From: Mytilisepta virgata
Lineage: Eukaryota; Mollusca; Bivalvia; Mytilida; Mytilidae
NCBI GenBank assembly: GCA_028015205.1
Contig: CM051516.1
Coordinates: 55,184,230-55,248,229, forward strand
Direction: 5' to 3'
DNA length: 64,000 nt
Shown: in pieces, positions 30,601-45,600 of the stretch
Position numbering within the stretch: the first letter of the stretch is position 1
Layout: each line of letters begins with the position of its first letter
Made by a program: the position numbers and the translations under genes
Notes under the pieces: generated by a model
The model's input: the letters and a program-made list of their open reading frames with translations, nothing else
What the model was told of the DNA's origin: nothing
Databases searched by the model: none

Positions 30601-33600
30601 GCTTTCAAACTTGAGGGGTTAAACGAAAAAGTTTGTATAAAATATTGTTCTTTACCCCAGACTACGATTTTTTCTTGGATTCAAATTTTCACATACGGAT
30701 ATGCTTAAATTCATTGATAACGTTTTCCTCTTTCAACGGGTTTATCTAATAATTCATATTCTTTAGTTTATCAAAACACTGATGTAGACAAAAACGCGTC
30801 AATATTAAAGAATACAAACCAGCACAAAATCTTCCACAATAATGTATTGGTTCTATATAAAGAACGTTGAATGAATGACATCTCATGGCGGTCACATTCC
30901 AATTATACCAACAATCGCTCCAGTCATTTGCAATACATGCTGTCATAATGGACGTTTCATTTTCTTCGGTTGGATAGGAACCTGTGATAAAATCCAAACA
31001 AATAACATATCATAATATTGTGCAAACAAATTCAGATTTTTAATAACATTGACACACTCTGAAAAACAAGCAACTGGTGAATTTATTTTAAAACTCCCTT
31101 TCCCTGAAAAAGAATATGTCTAATTTTTGTCACCGTTCTCGTTAAAGGGAATATTGGGACATTTATATGCATGTATTTGCTCGTATAATTTTTTTAATCA
31201 AAACAGAAAATGCAATAGGTAACATTTCATTAAACTTTTTTTTCAAAACATGTATCTTAGTTTAAATTAAGAACTGAAAATATTTTATGTAAGAATTAAA
31301 TTCTTTGCGTCTCATAAAACTACCATTCAGCCACACAGGATTCCAGGAGCTGCATTGTCCATATTTGGCAGGTTCTGTTGGAATATTCCTGAAATCACTG
31401 TATCTATACCATCCCGCGTTCAGAGACATCGTTTCACAGTCATCGTGGTATGTCATGTAATTATACATGGATTCAAATGTTCTGCTGAAATTTGCCTCTA
31501 TCACTGTATGATCAGTACAAGGATCTATTGGTTTACTCTCTGTAAAATAAGACATCTTTAGCTTTGCAATCAGAGAAATGTAAAGATAACTATTTTACAT
31601 TCCAAATCTCACACATGAATGTTCAACGTAGGAAACATTCAGACATTATGAAAATTTATCTGTTTACATTATTTTCATTTCAATCACATACATGCATGTA
31701 TGTTTGATACTATTACTTTAAAATTCAAGTTTTTAAAGTGAAATGGTCGACTCATAGTTGTATTGAATACATGGTTAACCAACAGAATGTAAAAACTGCA
31801 AGTCTTGTATGGTGGAAGATGAAAGACCACGATTTTACAATGAGTGCTTATTGAAAGAAAGGCGGTTTCATAGGTTTCTTACAGAATAAAACATTTTTGA
31901 ATATGCAGAATACACACCAACACAGAACCTTCCACATTCATGTATTCGTGGAAGATAGACAACGTTGAATGAATGACATCTCTTCGCTGTCACATGCCAG
32001 CTATACCAACAATGATCAAGACTCCAATCATTAACAATACATGCTTTCATTATAGATGTCTCGTTTTCTTCGATCGGATAGGAACCTGTAATGAAATCTC
32101 AACAAATGAGAAACAAAACATAATATTGTACTATAAAATTATAATATCATTATGATAATATTATACTATAAAAGTATGTAATATTTCCGAATTCTTTAAA
32201 CTTGATTTGTGTGTCATTAAAGTTTATATAGGGACAAATGCTTATGATACATTCTAGTAGCTTATCCAAATAATAGTGAAACTGTGATCATAGTTGAGAT
32301 TCAATCAAAATATGTTCTTCCCGTTTATGCATAAAGTTATATTTATTATTGGAAATGTTAAGTGGCAAAAATGATATTGTTTGCGTCTAAAAAGATACCG
32401 TCTAGCCACACAGGATTCATTGAACCGCATTGTCCATATTGGGCAGGTTCTGTCGGAATGCTCCTGAAATCACTGTATCTGTACCATCCCGGAATCAGAG
32501 ACATTGTTTCGCAATCGTCGTGGTATTCATAATAGTTATGCATGTATTCGAACGTTCTTGTGAAATTTGCATCTATCACCATATGATTAGTGCAAGGATC
32601 TGTGGCTTCACTCTCTATAAAAATTCGAGATTTACAGTTATAAAATGCATGTAATATCAAGTAAGCTATATTTCTCATTCCATTTCTCACTCATTTAATT
32701 TCATGGAGATACTTATTAAAGTTTATTTTTATTTAAATCAAAGATTTTATTGAATCACTTTCTGCTTTCTTCTTTTTTATACTTTTTTCATTCCAATGCA
32801 GTATGTAATGTATAGCCTTAGATGTATAATTGACATTAACTTGTTTAACAAAGCAAATTTTGAAATAAAATATGGCAACGCTGTGATGCAGGGATTAGAC
32901 TAGCCAGTGATGGAAACAACCCATCAATCCCTATCTCAACGAACAAAACATGTGTGTTTTAACATATCATAATTTGTCGCTTTCAAACTTGAGGGGTTAA
33001 ACGAAAAAGTTTGTATAAAATATTGTTCTTTACCCCAGACTACGATTTTTTCTTGGATTCAAATTTTCACATACGGATATGCTTAAATTCATTGATAACG
33101 TTTTCCTCTTTCAACGGGTTTATCTAATAATTCATATTCTTTAGTTTATCAAAACACTGATGTAGACAAAAACGCGTCAATATTAAAGAATACAAACCAG
33201 CACAAAATCTTCCACAATAATGTATTGGTTCTATATAAAGAACGTTGAATGAATGACATCTCATGGCGGTCACATTCCAATTATACCAACAATCGCTCCA
33301 GTCATTTGCAATACATGCTGTCATAATGGACGTTTCATTTTCTTCGGTTGGATAGGAACCTGTGATAAAATCCAAACAAATAACATATCATAATATTGTG
33401 CAAACAAATTCAGATTTTTAATAACATTGACACACTCTGAAAAACAAGCAACTGGTGAATTTATTTTAAAACTCCCTTTCCCTGAAAAAGAATATGTCTA
33501 ATTTTTGTCACCGTTCTCGTTAAAGGGAATATTGGGACATTTATATGCATGTATTTGCTCGTATAATTTTTTTAATCAAAACAGAAAATGCAATAGGTAA

Positions 33601-36600
33601 CATTTCATTAAACTTTTTTTTCAAAACATGTATCTTAGTTTAAATTAAGAACTGAAAATATTTTATGTAAGAATTAAATTCTTTGCGTCTCATAAAACTA
33701 CCATTCAGCCACACAGGATTCCAGGAGCTGCATTGTCCATATTTGGCAGGTTCTGTTGGAATATTCCTGAAATCACTGTATCTATACCATCCCGCGTTCA
33801 GAGACATCGTTTCACAGTCATCGTGGTATGTCATGTAATTATACATGGATTCAAATGTTCTGCTGAAATTTGCCTCTATCACTGTATGATCAGTACAAGG
33901 ATCTATTGGTTTACTCTCTGTAAAATAAGACATCTTTAGCTTTGCAATCAGAGAAATGTAAAGATAACTATTTTACATTCCAAATCTCACACATGAATGT
34001 TCAACGTAGGAAACATTCAGACATTATGAAAATTTATCTGTTTACATTATTTTCATTTCAATCACATACATGCATGTATGTTTGATACTATTACTTTAAA
34101 ATTCAAGTTTTTAAAGTGAAATGGTCGACTCATAGTTGTATTGAATACATGGTTAACCAACAGAATGTAAAAACTGCAAGTCTTGTATGGTGGAAGATGA
34201 AAGACCACGATTTTACAATGAGTGCTTATTGAAAGAAAGGCGGTTTCATAGGTTTCTTACAGAATAAAACATTTTTGAATATGCAGAATACACACCAACA
34301 CAGAATCTTCCACATTCATGTATTCGTGGAAGATAGACAACGTTGAATGAATGACATCTCTTCGCTGTCACATGCCAGCTATACCAACAATGATCAAGAC
34401 TCCAATCATTAACAATACATGCTTTCATTATAGATGTCTCGTTTTCTTCGATCGGATAGGAACCTGTAATGAAATCTCAACAAATGAGAAACAAAACATA
34501 ATATTGTACTATAAAATTATAATATCATTATGATAATATTATACTATAAAAGTATGTAATATTTCCGAATTCTTTAAACTTGATTTGTGTGTCATTAAAG
34601 TTTAGGGACAAATGTTTATGATACATTCTAGTAGCTTATCCAAATAATAGTGAAACTGTGATCATAGTTGAGATTCAATCAAAATATGTTCTTCCCGTTT
34701 ATGCATAAAGTTATATTTATTATTGGAAATGTTAAGTGGCAAAAATGATATTTTTTGCGTCTAAAAAGATACCGTCTAGCCACACAGGATTCATTGAACC
34801 GCATTGTCCATATCGGGCAGGTTCTGTCGGAATGCTCCTGAAATCACTGTATCTGTACCATCCCGGAATCAGAGACATTGTTTCGCAATCGTCGTGGTAT
34901 TCATAATAGTTATGCATGTATTCGAACGTTCTTGTGAAATTTGCATCTATCACCATATGATTAGTGCAAGGATCTGTGGCTTCACTCTCTATAAAAATTC
35001 GAGATTTACAGTTATAAAATGCATGTAATATCAAGTAAGCTATATTTCTCATTCCATTTCTCACTCATTTAATTTCATGGAGATACTTATTAAAGTTTAT
35101 TTTTATTTAAATCAAAGATTTTATTGAATCACTTTCTGCTTTCTTCTTTTTTATACTTTTTTCATTCCAATGCAGTATGTAATGTATAACCTTAGATGTA
35201 TAATTGACATTAACTTGTTTAACAAAGCAAATTTTGAAATAAAATATGGCAACGCTGTGATGCAGGGATTAGACTAGCCAGTGATGGAAACAACCCATCA
35301 ATCCCTATCTCAACGAACAAAACATGTGTGTTCTAACATATCATAATTTGTCGCTTTCAAACTTGAGGGGTTAAACGAAAAAGTTTGTATAAAATATTGT
35401 TCTTTACTCCAGACTACGATTTTTTCTTGGATTCAAATTTTCACATACGGATATGCTTAAATTCATTGATAACGTTTTCCTCTTTCAACGGGTTTATCTA
35501 ATAATTCATATTCTTTAGTTTATCAAAACACTGATGTAGAAAAAACGCGTCAATATTAAAGAATACAAACCAGCACAAAATCTTCCACAATAATGTATTG
35601 GTTCTATATAAAGAACGTTGAATGAATGACATCTCATGGCGGTCACATTCCAATTATACCAACAATCGCTCCAGTCATTTGCAATACATGCTGTCATAAT
35701 GGACGTTTCATTTTCTTCGGTTGGATAGGAACCTGTGATAAAATCCCAACAAATAACATATCATAATATTGTGCAAACAAATTCAGATTTTTAATAACAT
35801 TGACACACTCTGAAAAACAAGCAACTGGTGAATTGATTTTAAAACTCCCTTTCCCTGAAAAAGAATATGTCTAATTTTTGTCGCCTTTCTCGTTAAAGGG
35901 AATATTGGGACATTTATATGCATGTATTTGCTCGTATAATTTTTTTTAATCAAAACAGAAAATGCAATAGGTAACATTTCATTAAACTTTTTTTTCAAAA
36001 CATGTATCTTAGTTTAAATTAAGAACTGAAAATATTTTATGTAAGAATTAAATTCTTTGCGTCTCATAAAACTACCATTCAGCCACACAGGATTCCAGGA
36101 GCTGCATTGTCCATATTTGGCAGGTTCTGTTGGAATATTCCTGAAATCACTGTATCTATACCATCCCGCGTTCAGAGACATCGTTTCACAGTCATCGTGG
36201 TATGTCATGTAATTATACATGGATTCAAATGTTCTGCTGAAATTTGCCTCTATCACTGTATGATCAGTACAAGGATCTATTGGTTTACTCTCTGTAAAAT
36301 AAGACATCTTTAGCTTTGCAATCAGAGAAATGTAAAGATAACTATTTTACATTCCAAATCTCACACATGAATGTTCAACGTAGGAAACATTCAGACATTA
36401 TGAAAATTTATCTGTTTACATTATTTTCATTTCAATCACATACATGCATGTATGTTTGATACTATTACTTTAAAATTCAAGTTTTTAAAGTGAAATGGTC
36501 GACTCATAGTTGTATTGAATACATGGTTAACCAACAGAATGTAAAAACTGCAAGTCTTGTATGGTGGAAGATGGAAGACCACGATTTTACAATGAGTGCT

Positions 36601-39600
36601 TATTGAAAGAAAGGCGGTTTCATAGGTTTCTTACAGAATAAAACATTTTTGAATATGCAGAATACACACCAACACAGAATCTTCCACATTCATGTATTCG
36701 TGGAAGATAGACAACGTTGAATGAATGACATCTCTTCGCTGTCACATGCCAGCTATACCAACAATGATCAAGACTCCAATCATTAACAATACATGCTTTC
36801 ATTATAGATGTCTCGTTTTCTTCGATCGGATAGGAACCTGTAATGAAATCTCAACAAATGAGAAACAAAACATAATATTGTACTATAAAATTATAATATC
36901 ATTATGATAATATTATACTATAAAAGTATGTAATATTTCCGAATTCTTTAAACTTGATTTGTGTGTCATTAAAGTTTATATAGGGACAAATGCTTATGAT
37001 ACATTCTAGTAGCTTATCCAAATAATAGTGAAACTGTGATCATAGTTGAGATTCAATCAAAATATGTTCTTCCCGTTTATGCATAAAGTTATATTTATTA
37101 TTGGAAATGTTAAGTGGCAAAAATGATATTGTTTGCGTCTAAAAAGATACCGTCTAGCCACACAGGATTCATTGAACCGCATTGTCCATATTGGGCAGGT
37201 TCTGTCGGAATGCTCCTGAAATCACTGTATCTGTACCATCCCGGAATCAGAGACATTGTTTCGCAATCGTCGTGGTATTCATAATAGTTATGCATGTATT
37301 CGAACGTTCTTGTGAAATTTGCATCTATCACCATATGATTAGTGCAAGGATCTGTGGCTTCACTCTCTATAAAAATTCGAGATTTACAGTTATAAAATGC
37401 ATGTAATATCAAGTAAGCTATATTTCTCATTCCATTTCTCACTCATTTAATTTCATGGAGATACTTATTAAAGTTTATTTTTATTTAAATCAAAGATTTT
37501 ATTGAATCACTTTCTGCTTTCTTCTTTTTTATACTTTTTTCATTCCAATGCAGTATGTAATGTATAGCCTTAGATGTATAATTGACATTAACTTGTTTAA
37601 CAAAGCAAATTTTGAAATAAAATATGGCAACGCTGTGATGCAGGGATTAGACTAGCCAGTGATGGAAACAACCCATCAATCCCTATCTCAACGAACAAAA
37701 CATGTGTGTTTTAACATATCATAATTTGTCGCTTTCAAACTTGAGGGGTTAAACGAAAAAGTTTGTATAAAATATTGTTCTTTACCCCAGACTACGATTT
37801 TTTCTTGGATTCAAATTTTCACATACGGATATGCTTAAATTCATTGATAACGTTTTCCTCTTTCAACGGGTTTATCTAATAATTCATATTCTTTAGTTTA
37901 TCAAAACACTGATGTAGACAAAAACGCGTCAATATTAAAGAATACAAACCAGCACAAAATCTTCCACAATAATGTATTGGTTCTATATAAAGAACGTTGA
38001 ATGAATGACATCTCATGGCGGTCACATTCCAATTATACCAACAATCGCTCCAGTCATTTGCAATACATGCTGTCATAATGGACGTTTCATTTTCTTCGGT
38101 TGGATAGGAACCTGTGATAAAATCCAAACAAATAACATATCATAATATTGTGCAAACAAATTCAGATTTTTAATAACATTGACACACTCTGAAAAACAAG
38201 CAACTGGTGAATTTATTTTAAAACTCCCTTTCCCTGAAAAAGAATATGTCTAATTTTTGTCACCGTTCTCGTTAAAGGGAATATTGGGACATTTATATGC
38301 ATGTATTTGCTCGTATAATTTTTTTAATCAAAACAGAAAATGCAATAGGTAACATTTCATTAAACTTTTTTTTCAAAACATGTATCTTAGTTTAAATTAA
38401 GAACTGAAAATATTTTATGTAAGAATTAAATTCTTTGCGTCTCATAAAACTACCATTCAGCCACACAGGATTCCAGGAGCTGCATTGTCCATATTTGGCA
38501 GGTTCTGTTGGAATATTCCTGAAATCACTGTATCTATACCATCCCGCGTTCAGAGACATCGTTTCACAGTCATCGTGGTATGTCATGTAATTATACATGG
38601 ATTCAAATGTTCTGCTGAAATTTGCCTCTATCACTGTATGATCAGTACAAGGATCTATTGGTTTACTCTCTGTAAAATAAGACATCTTTAGCTTTGCAAT
38701 CAGAGAAATGTAAAGATAACTATTTTACATTCCAAATCTCACACATGAATGTTCAACGTAGGAAACATTCAGACATTATGAAAATTTATCTGTTTACATT
38801 ATTTTCATTTCAATCACATACATGCATGTATGTTTGATACTATTACTTTAAAATTCAAGTTTTTAAAGTGAAATGGTCGACTCATAGTTGTATTGAATAC
38901 ATGGTTAACCAACAGAATGTAAAAACTGCAAGTCTTGTATGGTGGAAGATGAAAGACCACGATTTTACAATGAGTGCTTATTGAAAGAAAGGCGGTTTCA
39001 TAGGTTTCTTACAGAATAAAACATTTTTGAATATGCAGAATACACACCAACACAGAATCTTCCACATTCATGTATTCGTGGAAGATAGACAACGTTGAAT
39101 GAATGACATCTCTTCGCTGTCACATGCCAGCTATACCAACAATGATCAAGACTCCAATCATTAACAATACATGCTTTCATTATAGATGTCTCGTTTTCTT
39201 CGATCGGATAGGAACCTGTAATGAAATCTCAACAAATGAGAAACAAAACATAATATTGTACTATAAAATTATAATATCATTATGATAATATTATACTATA
39301 AAAGTATGTAATATTTCCGAATTCTTTAAACTTGATTTGTGTGTCATTAAAGTTTAGGGACAAATGTTTATGATACATTCTAGTAGCTTATCCAAATAAT
39401 AGTGAAACTGTGATCATAGTTGAGATTCAATCAAAATATGTTCTTCCCGTTTATGCATAAAGTTATATTTATTATTGGAAATGTTAAGTGGCAAAAATGA
39501 TATTTTTTGCGTCTAAAAAGATACCGTCTAGCCACACAGGATTCATTGAACCGCATTGTCCATATCGGGCAGGTTCTGTCGGAATGCTCCTGAAATCACT

Positions 39601-42600
39601 GTATCTGTACCATCCCGGAATCAGAGACATTGTTTCGCAATCGTCGTGGTATTCATAATAGTTATGCATGTATTCGAACGTTCTTGTGAAATTTGCATCT
39701 ATCACCATATGATTAGTGCAAGGATCTGTGGCTTCACTCTCTATAAAAATTCGAGATTTACAGTTATAAAATGCATGTAATATCAAGTAAGCTATATTTC
39801 TCATTCCATTTCTCACTCATTTAATTTCATGGAGATACTTATTAAAGTTTATTTTTATTTAAATCAAAGATTTTATTGAATCACTTTCTGCTTTCTTCTT
39901 TTTTATACTTTTTTCATTCCAATGCAGTATGTAATGTATAACCTTAGATGTATAATTGACATTAACTTGTTTAACAAAGCAAATTTTGAAATAAAATATG
40001 GCAACGCTGTGATGCAGGGATTAGACTAGCCAGTGATGGAAACAACCCATCAATCCCTATCTCAACGAACAAAACATGTGTGTTCTAACATATCATAATT
40101 TGTCGCTTTCAAACTTGAGGGGTTAAACGAAAAAGTTTGTATAAAATATTGTTCTTTACTCCAGACTACGATTTTTTCTTGGATTCAAATTTTCACATAC
40201 GGATATGCTTAAATTCATTGATAACGTTTTCCTCTTTCAACGGGTTTATCTAATAATTCATATTCTTTAGTTTATCAAAACACTGATGTAGAAAAAACGC
40301 GTCAATATTAAAGAATACAAACCAGCACAAAATCTTCCACAATAATGTATTGGTTCTATATAAAGAACGTTGAATGAATGACATCTCATGGCGGTCACAT
40401 TCCAATTATACCAACAATCGCTCCAGTCATTTGCAATACATGCTGTCATAATGGACGTTTCATTTTCTTCGGTTGGATAGGAACCTGTGATAAAATCCCA
40501 ACAAATAACATATCATAATATTGTGCAAACAAATTCAGATTTTTAATAACATTGACACACTCTGAAAAACAAGCAACTGGTGAATTGATTTTAAAACTCC
40601 CTTTCCCTGAAAAAGAATATGTCTAATTTTTGTCGCCTTTCTCGTTAAAGGGAATATTGGGACATTTATATGCATGTATTTGCTCGTATAATTTTTTTTA
40701 ATCAAAACAGAAAATGCAATAGGTAACATTTCATTAAACTTTTTTTTCAAAACATGTATCTTAGTTTAAATTAAGAACTGAAAATATTTTATGTAAGAAT
40801 TAAATTCTTTGCGTCTCATAAAACTACCATTCAGCCACACAGGATTCCAGGAGCTGCATTGTCCATATTTGGCAGGTTCTGTTGGAATATTCCTGAAATC
40901 ACTGTATCTATACCATCCCGCGTTCAGAGACATCGTTTCACAGTCATCGTGGTATGTCATGTAATTATACATGGATTCAAATGTTCTGCTGAAATTTGCC
41001 TCTATCACTGTATGATCAGTACAAGGATCTATTGGTTTACTCTCTGTAAAATAAGACATCTTTAGCTTTGCAATCAGAGAAATGTAAAGATAACTATTTT
41101 ACATTCCAAATCTCACACATGAATGTTCAACGTAGGAAACATTCAGACATTATGAAAATTTATCTGTTTACATTATTTTCATTTCAATCACATACATGCA
41201 TGTATGTTTGATACTATTACTTTAAAATTCAAGTTTTTAAAGTGAAATGGTCGACTCATAGTTGTATTGAATACATGGTTAACCAACAGAATGTAAAAAC
41301 TGCAAGTCTTGTATGGTGGAAGATGGAAGACCACGATTTTACAATGAGTGCTTATTGAAAGAAAGGCGGTTTCATAGGTTTCTTACAGAATAAAACATTT
41401 TTGAATATGCAGAATACACACCAACACAGAATCTTCCACATTCATGTATTCGTGGAAGATAGACAACGTTGAATGAATGACATCTCTTCGCTGTCACATG
41501 CCAGCTATACCAACAATGATCAAGACTCCAATCATTAACAATACATGCTTTCATTATAGATGTCTCGTTTTCTTCGATCGGATAGGAACCTGTAATGAAA
41601 TCTCAACAAATGAGAAACAAAACATAATATTGTACTATAAAATTATAATATCATTATGATAATATTATACTATAAAAGTATGTAATATTTCCGAATTCTT
41701 TAAACTTGATTTGTGTGTCATTAAAGTTTATATAGGGACAAATGCTTATGATACATTCTAGTAGCTTATCCAAATAATAGTGAAACTGTGATCATAGTTG
41801 AGATTCAATCAAAATATGTTCTTCCCGTTTATGCATAAAGTTATATTTATTATTGGAAATGTTAAGTGGCAAAAATGATATTGTTTGCGTCTAAAAAGAT
41901 ACCGTCTAGCCACACAGGATTCATTGAACCGCATTGTCCATATTGGGCAGGTTCTGTCGGAATGCTCCTGAAATCACTGTATCTGTACCATCCCGGAATC
42001 AGAGACATTGTTTCGCAATCGTCGTGGTATTCATAATAGTTATGCATGTATTCGAACGTTCTTGTGAAATTTGCATCTATCACCATATGATTAGTGCAAG
42101 GATCTGTGGCTTCACTCTCTATAAAAATTCGAGATTTACAGTTATAAAATGCATGTAATATCAAGTAAGCTATATTTCTCATTCCATTTCTCACTCATTT
42201 AATTTCATGGAGATACTTATTAAAGTTTATTTTTATTTAAATCAAAGATTTTATTGAATCACTTTCTGCTTTCTTCTTTTTTATACTTTTTTCATTCCAA
42301 TGCAGTGTGTAATGTATAGCCTTAGATGTATAATTGACATTAACTTGTTTAACAAAGCAAATTTTGAAATAAAATATGGCAACGCTGTGATGCAGGGATT
42401 AGACTAGCCAGTGATGGAAACAACCCATCAATCCCTATCTCAACGAACAAAACATGTGTGTTTTAACATATCATAATTTGTCGCTTTCAAACTTGAGGGG
42501 TTAAACGAAAAAGTTTGTATAAAATATTGTTCTTTACCCCAGACTACGATTTTTTCTTGGATTCAAATTTTCACATACGGATATGCTTAAATTCATTGAT

Positions 42601-45600
42601 AACGTTTTCCTCTTTCAACGGGTTTATCTAATAATTCATATTCTTTAGTTTATCAAAACACTGATGTAGAAAAAACGCGTCAATATTAAAGAACACAAAC
42701 CAGCACAAAATCTTCCACAATAATGTATTGGTTCTATATAAAGAACGTTGAATGAATGACATCTCATGGCGGTCACATTCCAATTATACCAACAATCGCT
42801 CCAGTCATTTGCAATACATGCTGTCATAATGGACGTTTCATTTTCTTCGGTTGGATAGGAACCTGTGATAAAATCCCAACAAATAACATATCATAATATT
42901 GTGCAAACAAATTCAGATTTTTAATAACATTGACACACTCTGAAAAACAAGCAACTGGTGAATTGATTTTAAAACTCCCTTTCCCTGAAAAAGAATATGT
43001 CTAATTTTTGTCGCCTTTCTCGTTAAAGGGAATATTGGGACATTTATATGCATGTATTTGCTCGTATAATTTTTTTTAATCAAAACAGAAAATGCAATAG
43101 GTAACATTTCATTAAACTTTTTTTTCAAAACATGTATCTTAGTTTAAATTAAGAACTGAAAATATTTTATGTAAGAATTAAATTCTTTGCGTCTCATAAA
43201 ACTACCATTCAGCCACACAGGATTCCAGGAGCTGCATTGTCCATATTTGGCAGGTTCTGTTGGAATATTCCTGAAATCACTGTATCTATACCATCCCGCA
43301 TTCAGAGACATCGTTTCACAGTCATCGTGGTATGTCATGTAATTATACATGGATTCAAATGTTCTGCTGAAATTTGCCTCTATCACTGTATGATCAGTAC
43401 AAGGATCTATTGGTTTACTCTCTGTAAAATAAGACATCTTTAGCTTTGCAATCAGAGAAATGTAAAGATAACTATTTTACATTCCAAATCTCACACATGA
43501 ATGTTCAACGTAGGAAACATTCAGACATTATGAAAATTTATCTGTTTACATTATTTTCATTTCAATCACATACATGCATGTATGTTTGATACTATTACTT
43601 TAAAATTCAAGTTTTTAAAGTGAAATGGTCGACTCATAGTTGTATTGAATACATGGTTAACCAACAGAATGTAAAAACTGCAAGTCTTGTATGGTGGAAG
43701 ATGAAAGACCACGATTTTACAATGAGTGCTTATTGAAAGAAAGGCGGTTTCATAGGTTTCTTACAAAATAAAACATTTTTGAATATGCAGAATACACACC
43801 AACACAGAATCTTCCACATTCATGTATTCGTGGAAGATAGACAACGTTGAATGAATGACATCTCTTCGCTGTCACATGCCAGCTATACCAACAATGATCA
43901 AGACTCCAATCATTAACAATACATGCTTTCATTATAGATGTCTCGTTTTCTTCGATCGGATAGGAACCTGTAATGAAATCTCAACAAATGAGAAACAAAA
44001 CATAATATTGTACTATAAAATTATAATATCATTATGATAATATTATACTATAAAAGTATGTAATATTTCCGAATTCTTTAAACTTGATTTGTGTGTCATT
44101 AAAGTTTATATAGGGACAAATGCTTATGATACATTCTAGTAGCTTATCCAAATAATAGTGAAACTGTGATCATAGTTGAGATTCAATCAAAATATGTTCT
44201 TCCCGTTTATGCATAAAGTTATATTTATTATTGGAAATGTTAAGTGGCAAAAATGATATTGTTTGCGTCTAAAAAGATACCGTCTAGCCACACAGGATTC
44301 ATTGAACCGCATTGTCCATATTGGGCAGGTTCTGTCGGAATGCTCCTGAAATCACTGTATCTGTACCATCCCGGAATCAGAGACATTGTTTCGCAATCGT
44401 CGTGGTATTCATAATAGTTATGCATGTATTCGAACGTTCTTGTGAAATTTGCATCTATCACCATATGATTAGTGCAAGGATCTGTGGCTTCACTCTCTAT
44501 AAAAATTCGAGATTTACAGTTATAAAATGCATGTAATATCAAGTAAGCTATATTTCTCATTCCATTTCTCACTCATTTAATTTCATGGAGATACTTATTA
44601 AAGTTTATTTTTATTTAAATCAAAGATTTTATTGAATCACTTTCTGCTTTCTTCTTTTTTATACTTTTTTCATTCCAATGCAGTATGTAATGTATAGCCT
44701 TAGATGTATAATTGACATTAACTTGTTTAACAAAGCAAATTTTGAAATAAAATATGGCAACGCTGTGATGCAGGGATTAGAATAGCCAGTGATGGAAACA
44801 ACCCATCAATCCCTATCTCAACGAACAAAACATGTGTGTTTTAACATATCATAATTTGTCGCTTTCAAACTTGAGGGGTTAAACGAAAAAGTTTGTATAA
44901 AATATTGTTCTTTACCCCAGACTACGATTTTTTCTTGGATTCAAATTTTCACATACGGATATGCTTAAATTCATTGATAACGTTTTCCTCTTTCAACGGG
45001 TTTATCTAATAATTCATATTCTTTAGTTTATCAAAACACTGATGTAGAAAAAACGCGTCAATATTAAAGAATACAAACCAGCACAAAATCTTCCACAATA
45101 ATGTATTGGTTCTATATAAAGAACGTTGAATGAATGACATCTCATGGCGGTCACATTCCAATTATACCAACAATCGCTCCAGTCATTTGCAATACATGCT
45201 GTCATAATGGACGTTTCATTTTCTTCGGTTGGATAGGAACCTGTGATAAAATCCCAACAAATAACATATCATAATATTGTGCAAACAAATTCAGATTTTT
45301 AATAACATTGACACACTCTGAAAAACAAGCAACTGGTGAATTGATTTTAAAACTCCCTTTCCCTGAAAAAGAATATGTCTAATTTTTGTCGCCTTTCTCG
45401 TTAAAGGGAATATTGGGACATTTATATGCATGTATTTGCTCGTATACCTTTTTTTAATCAAAAACAGAAAATGCAATAGGTAACATTTCATTAAACCTTT
45501 TTTTCAAACCATGTATCTTAGTTTAAATTAAGAACTGAAAATATTTTATGAAAGAATTAAATTCTTTGCGTCTCATAAAACTACCATTCAGCCACACAGG

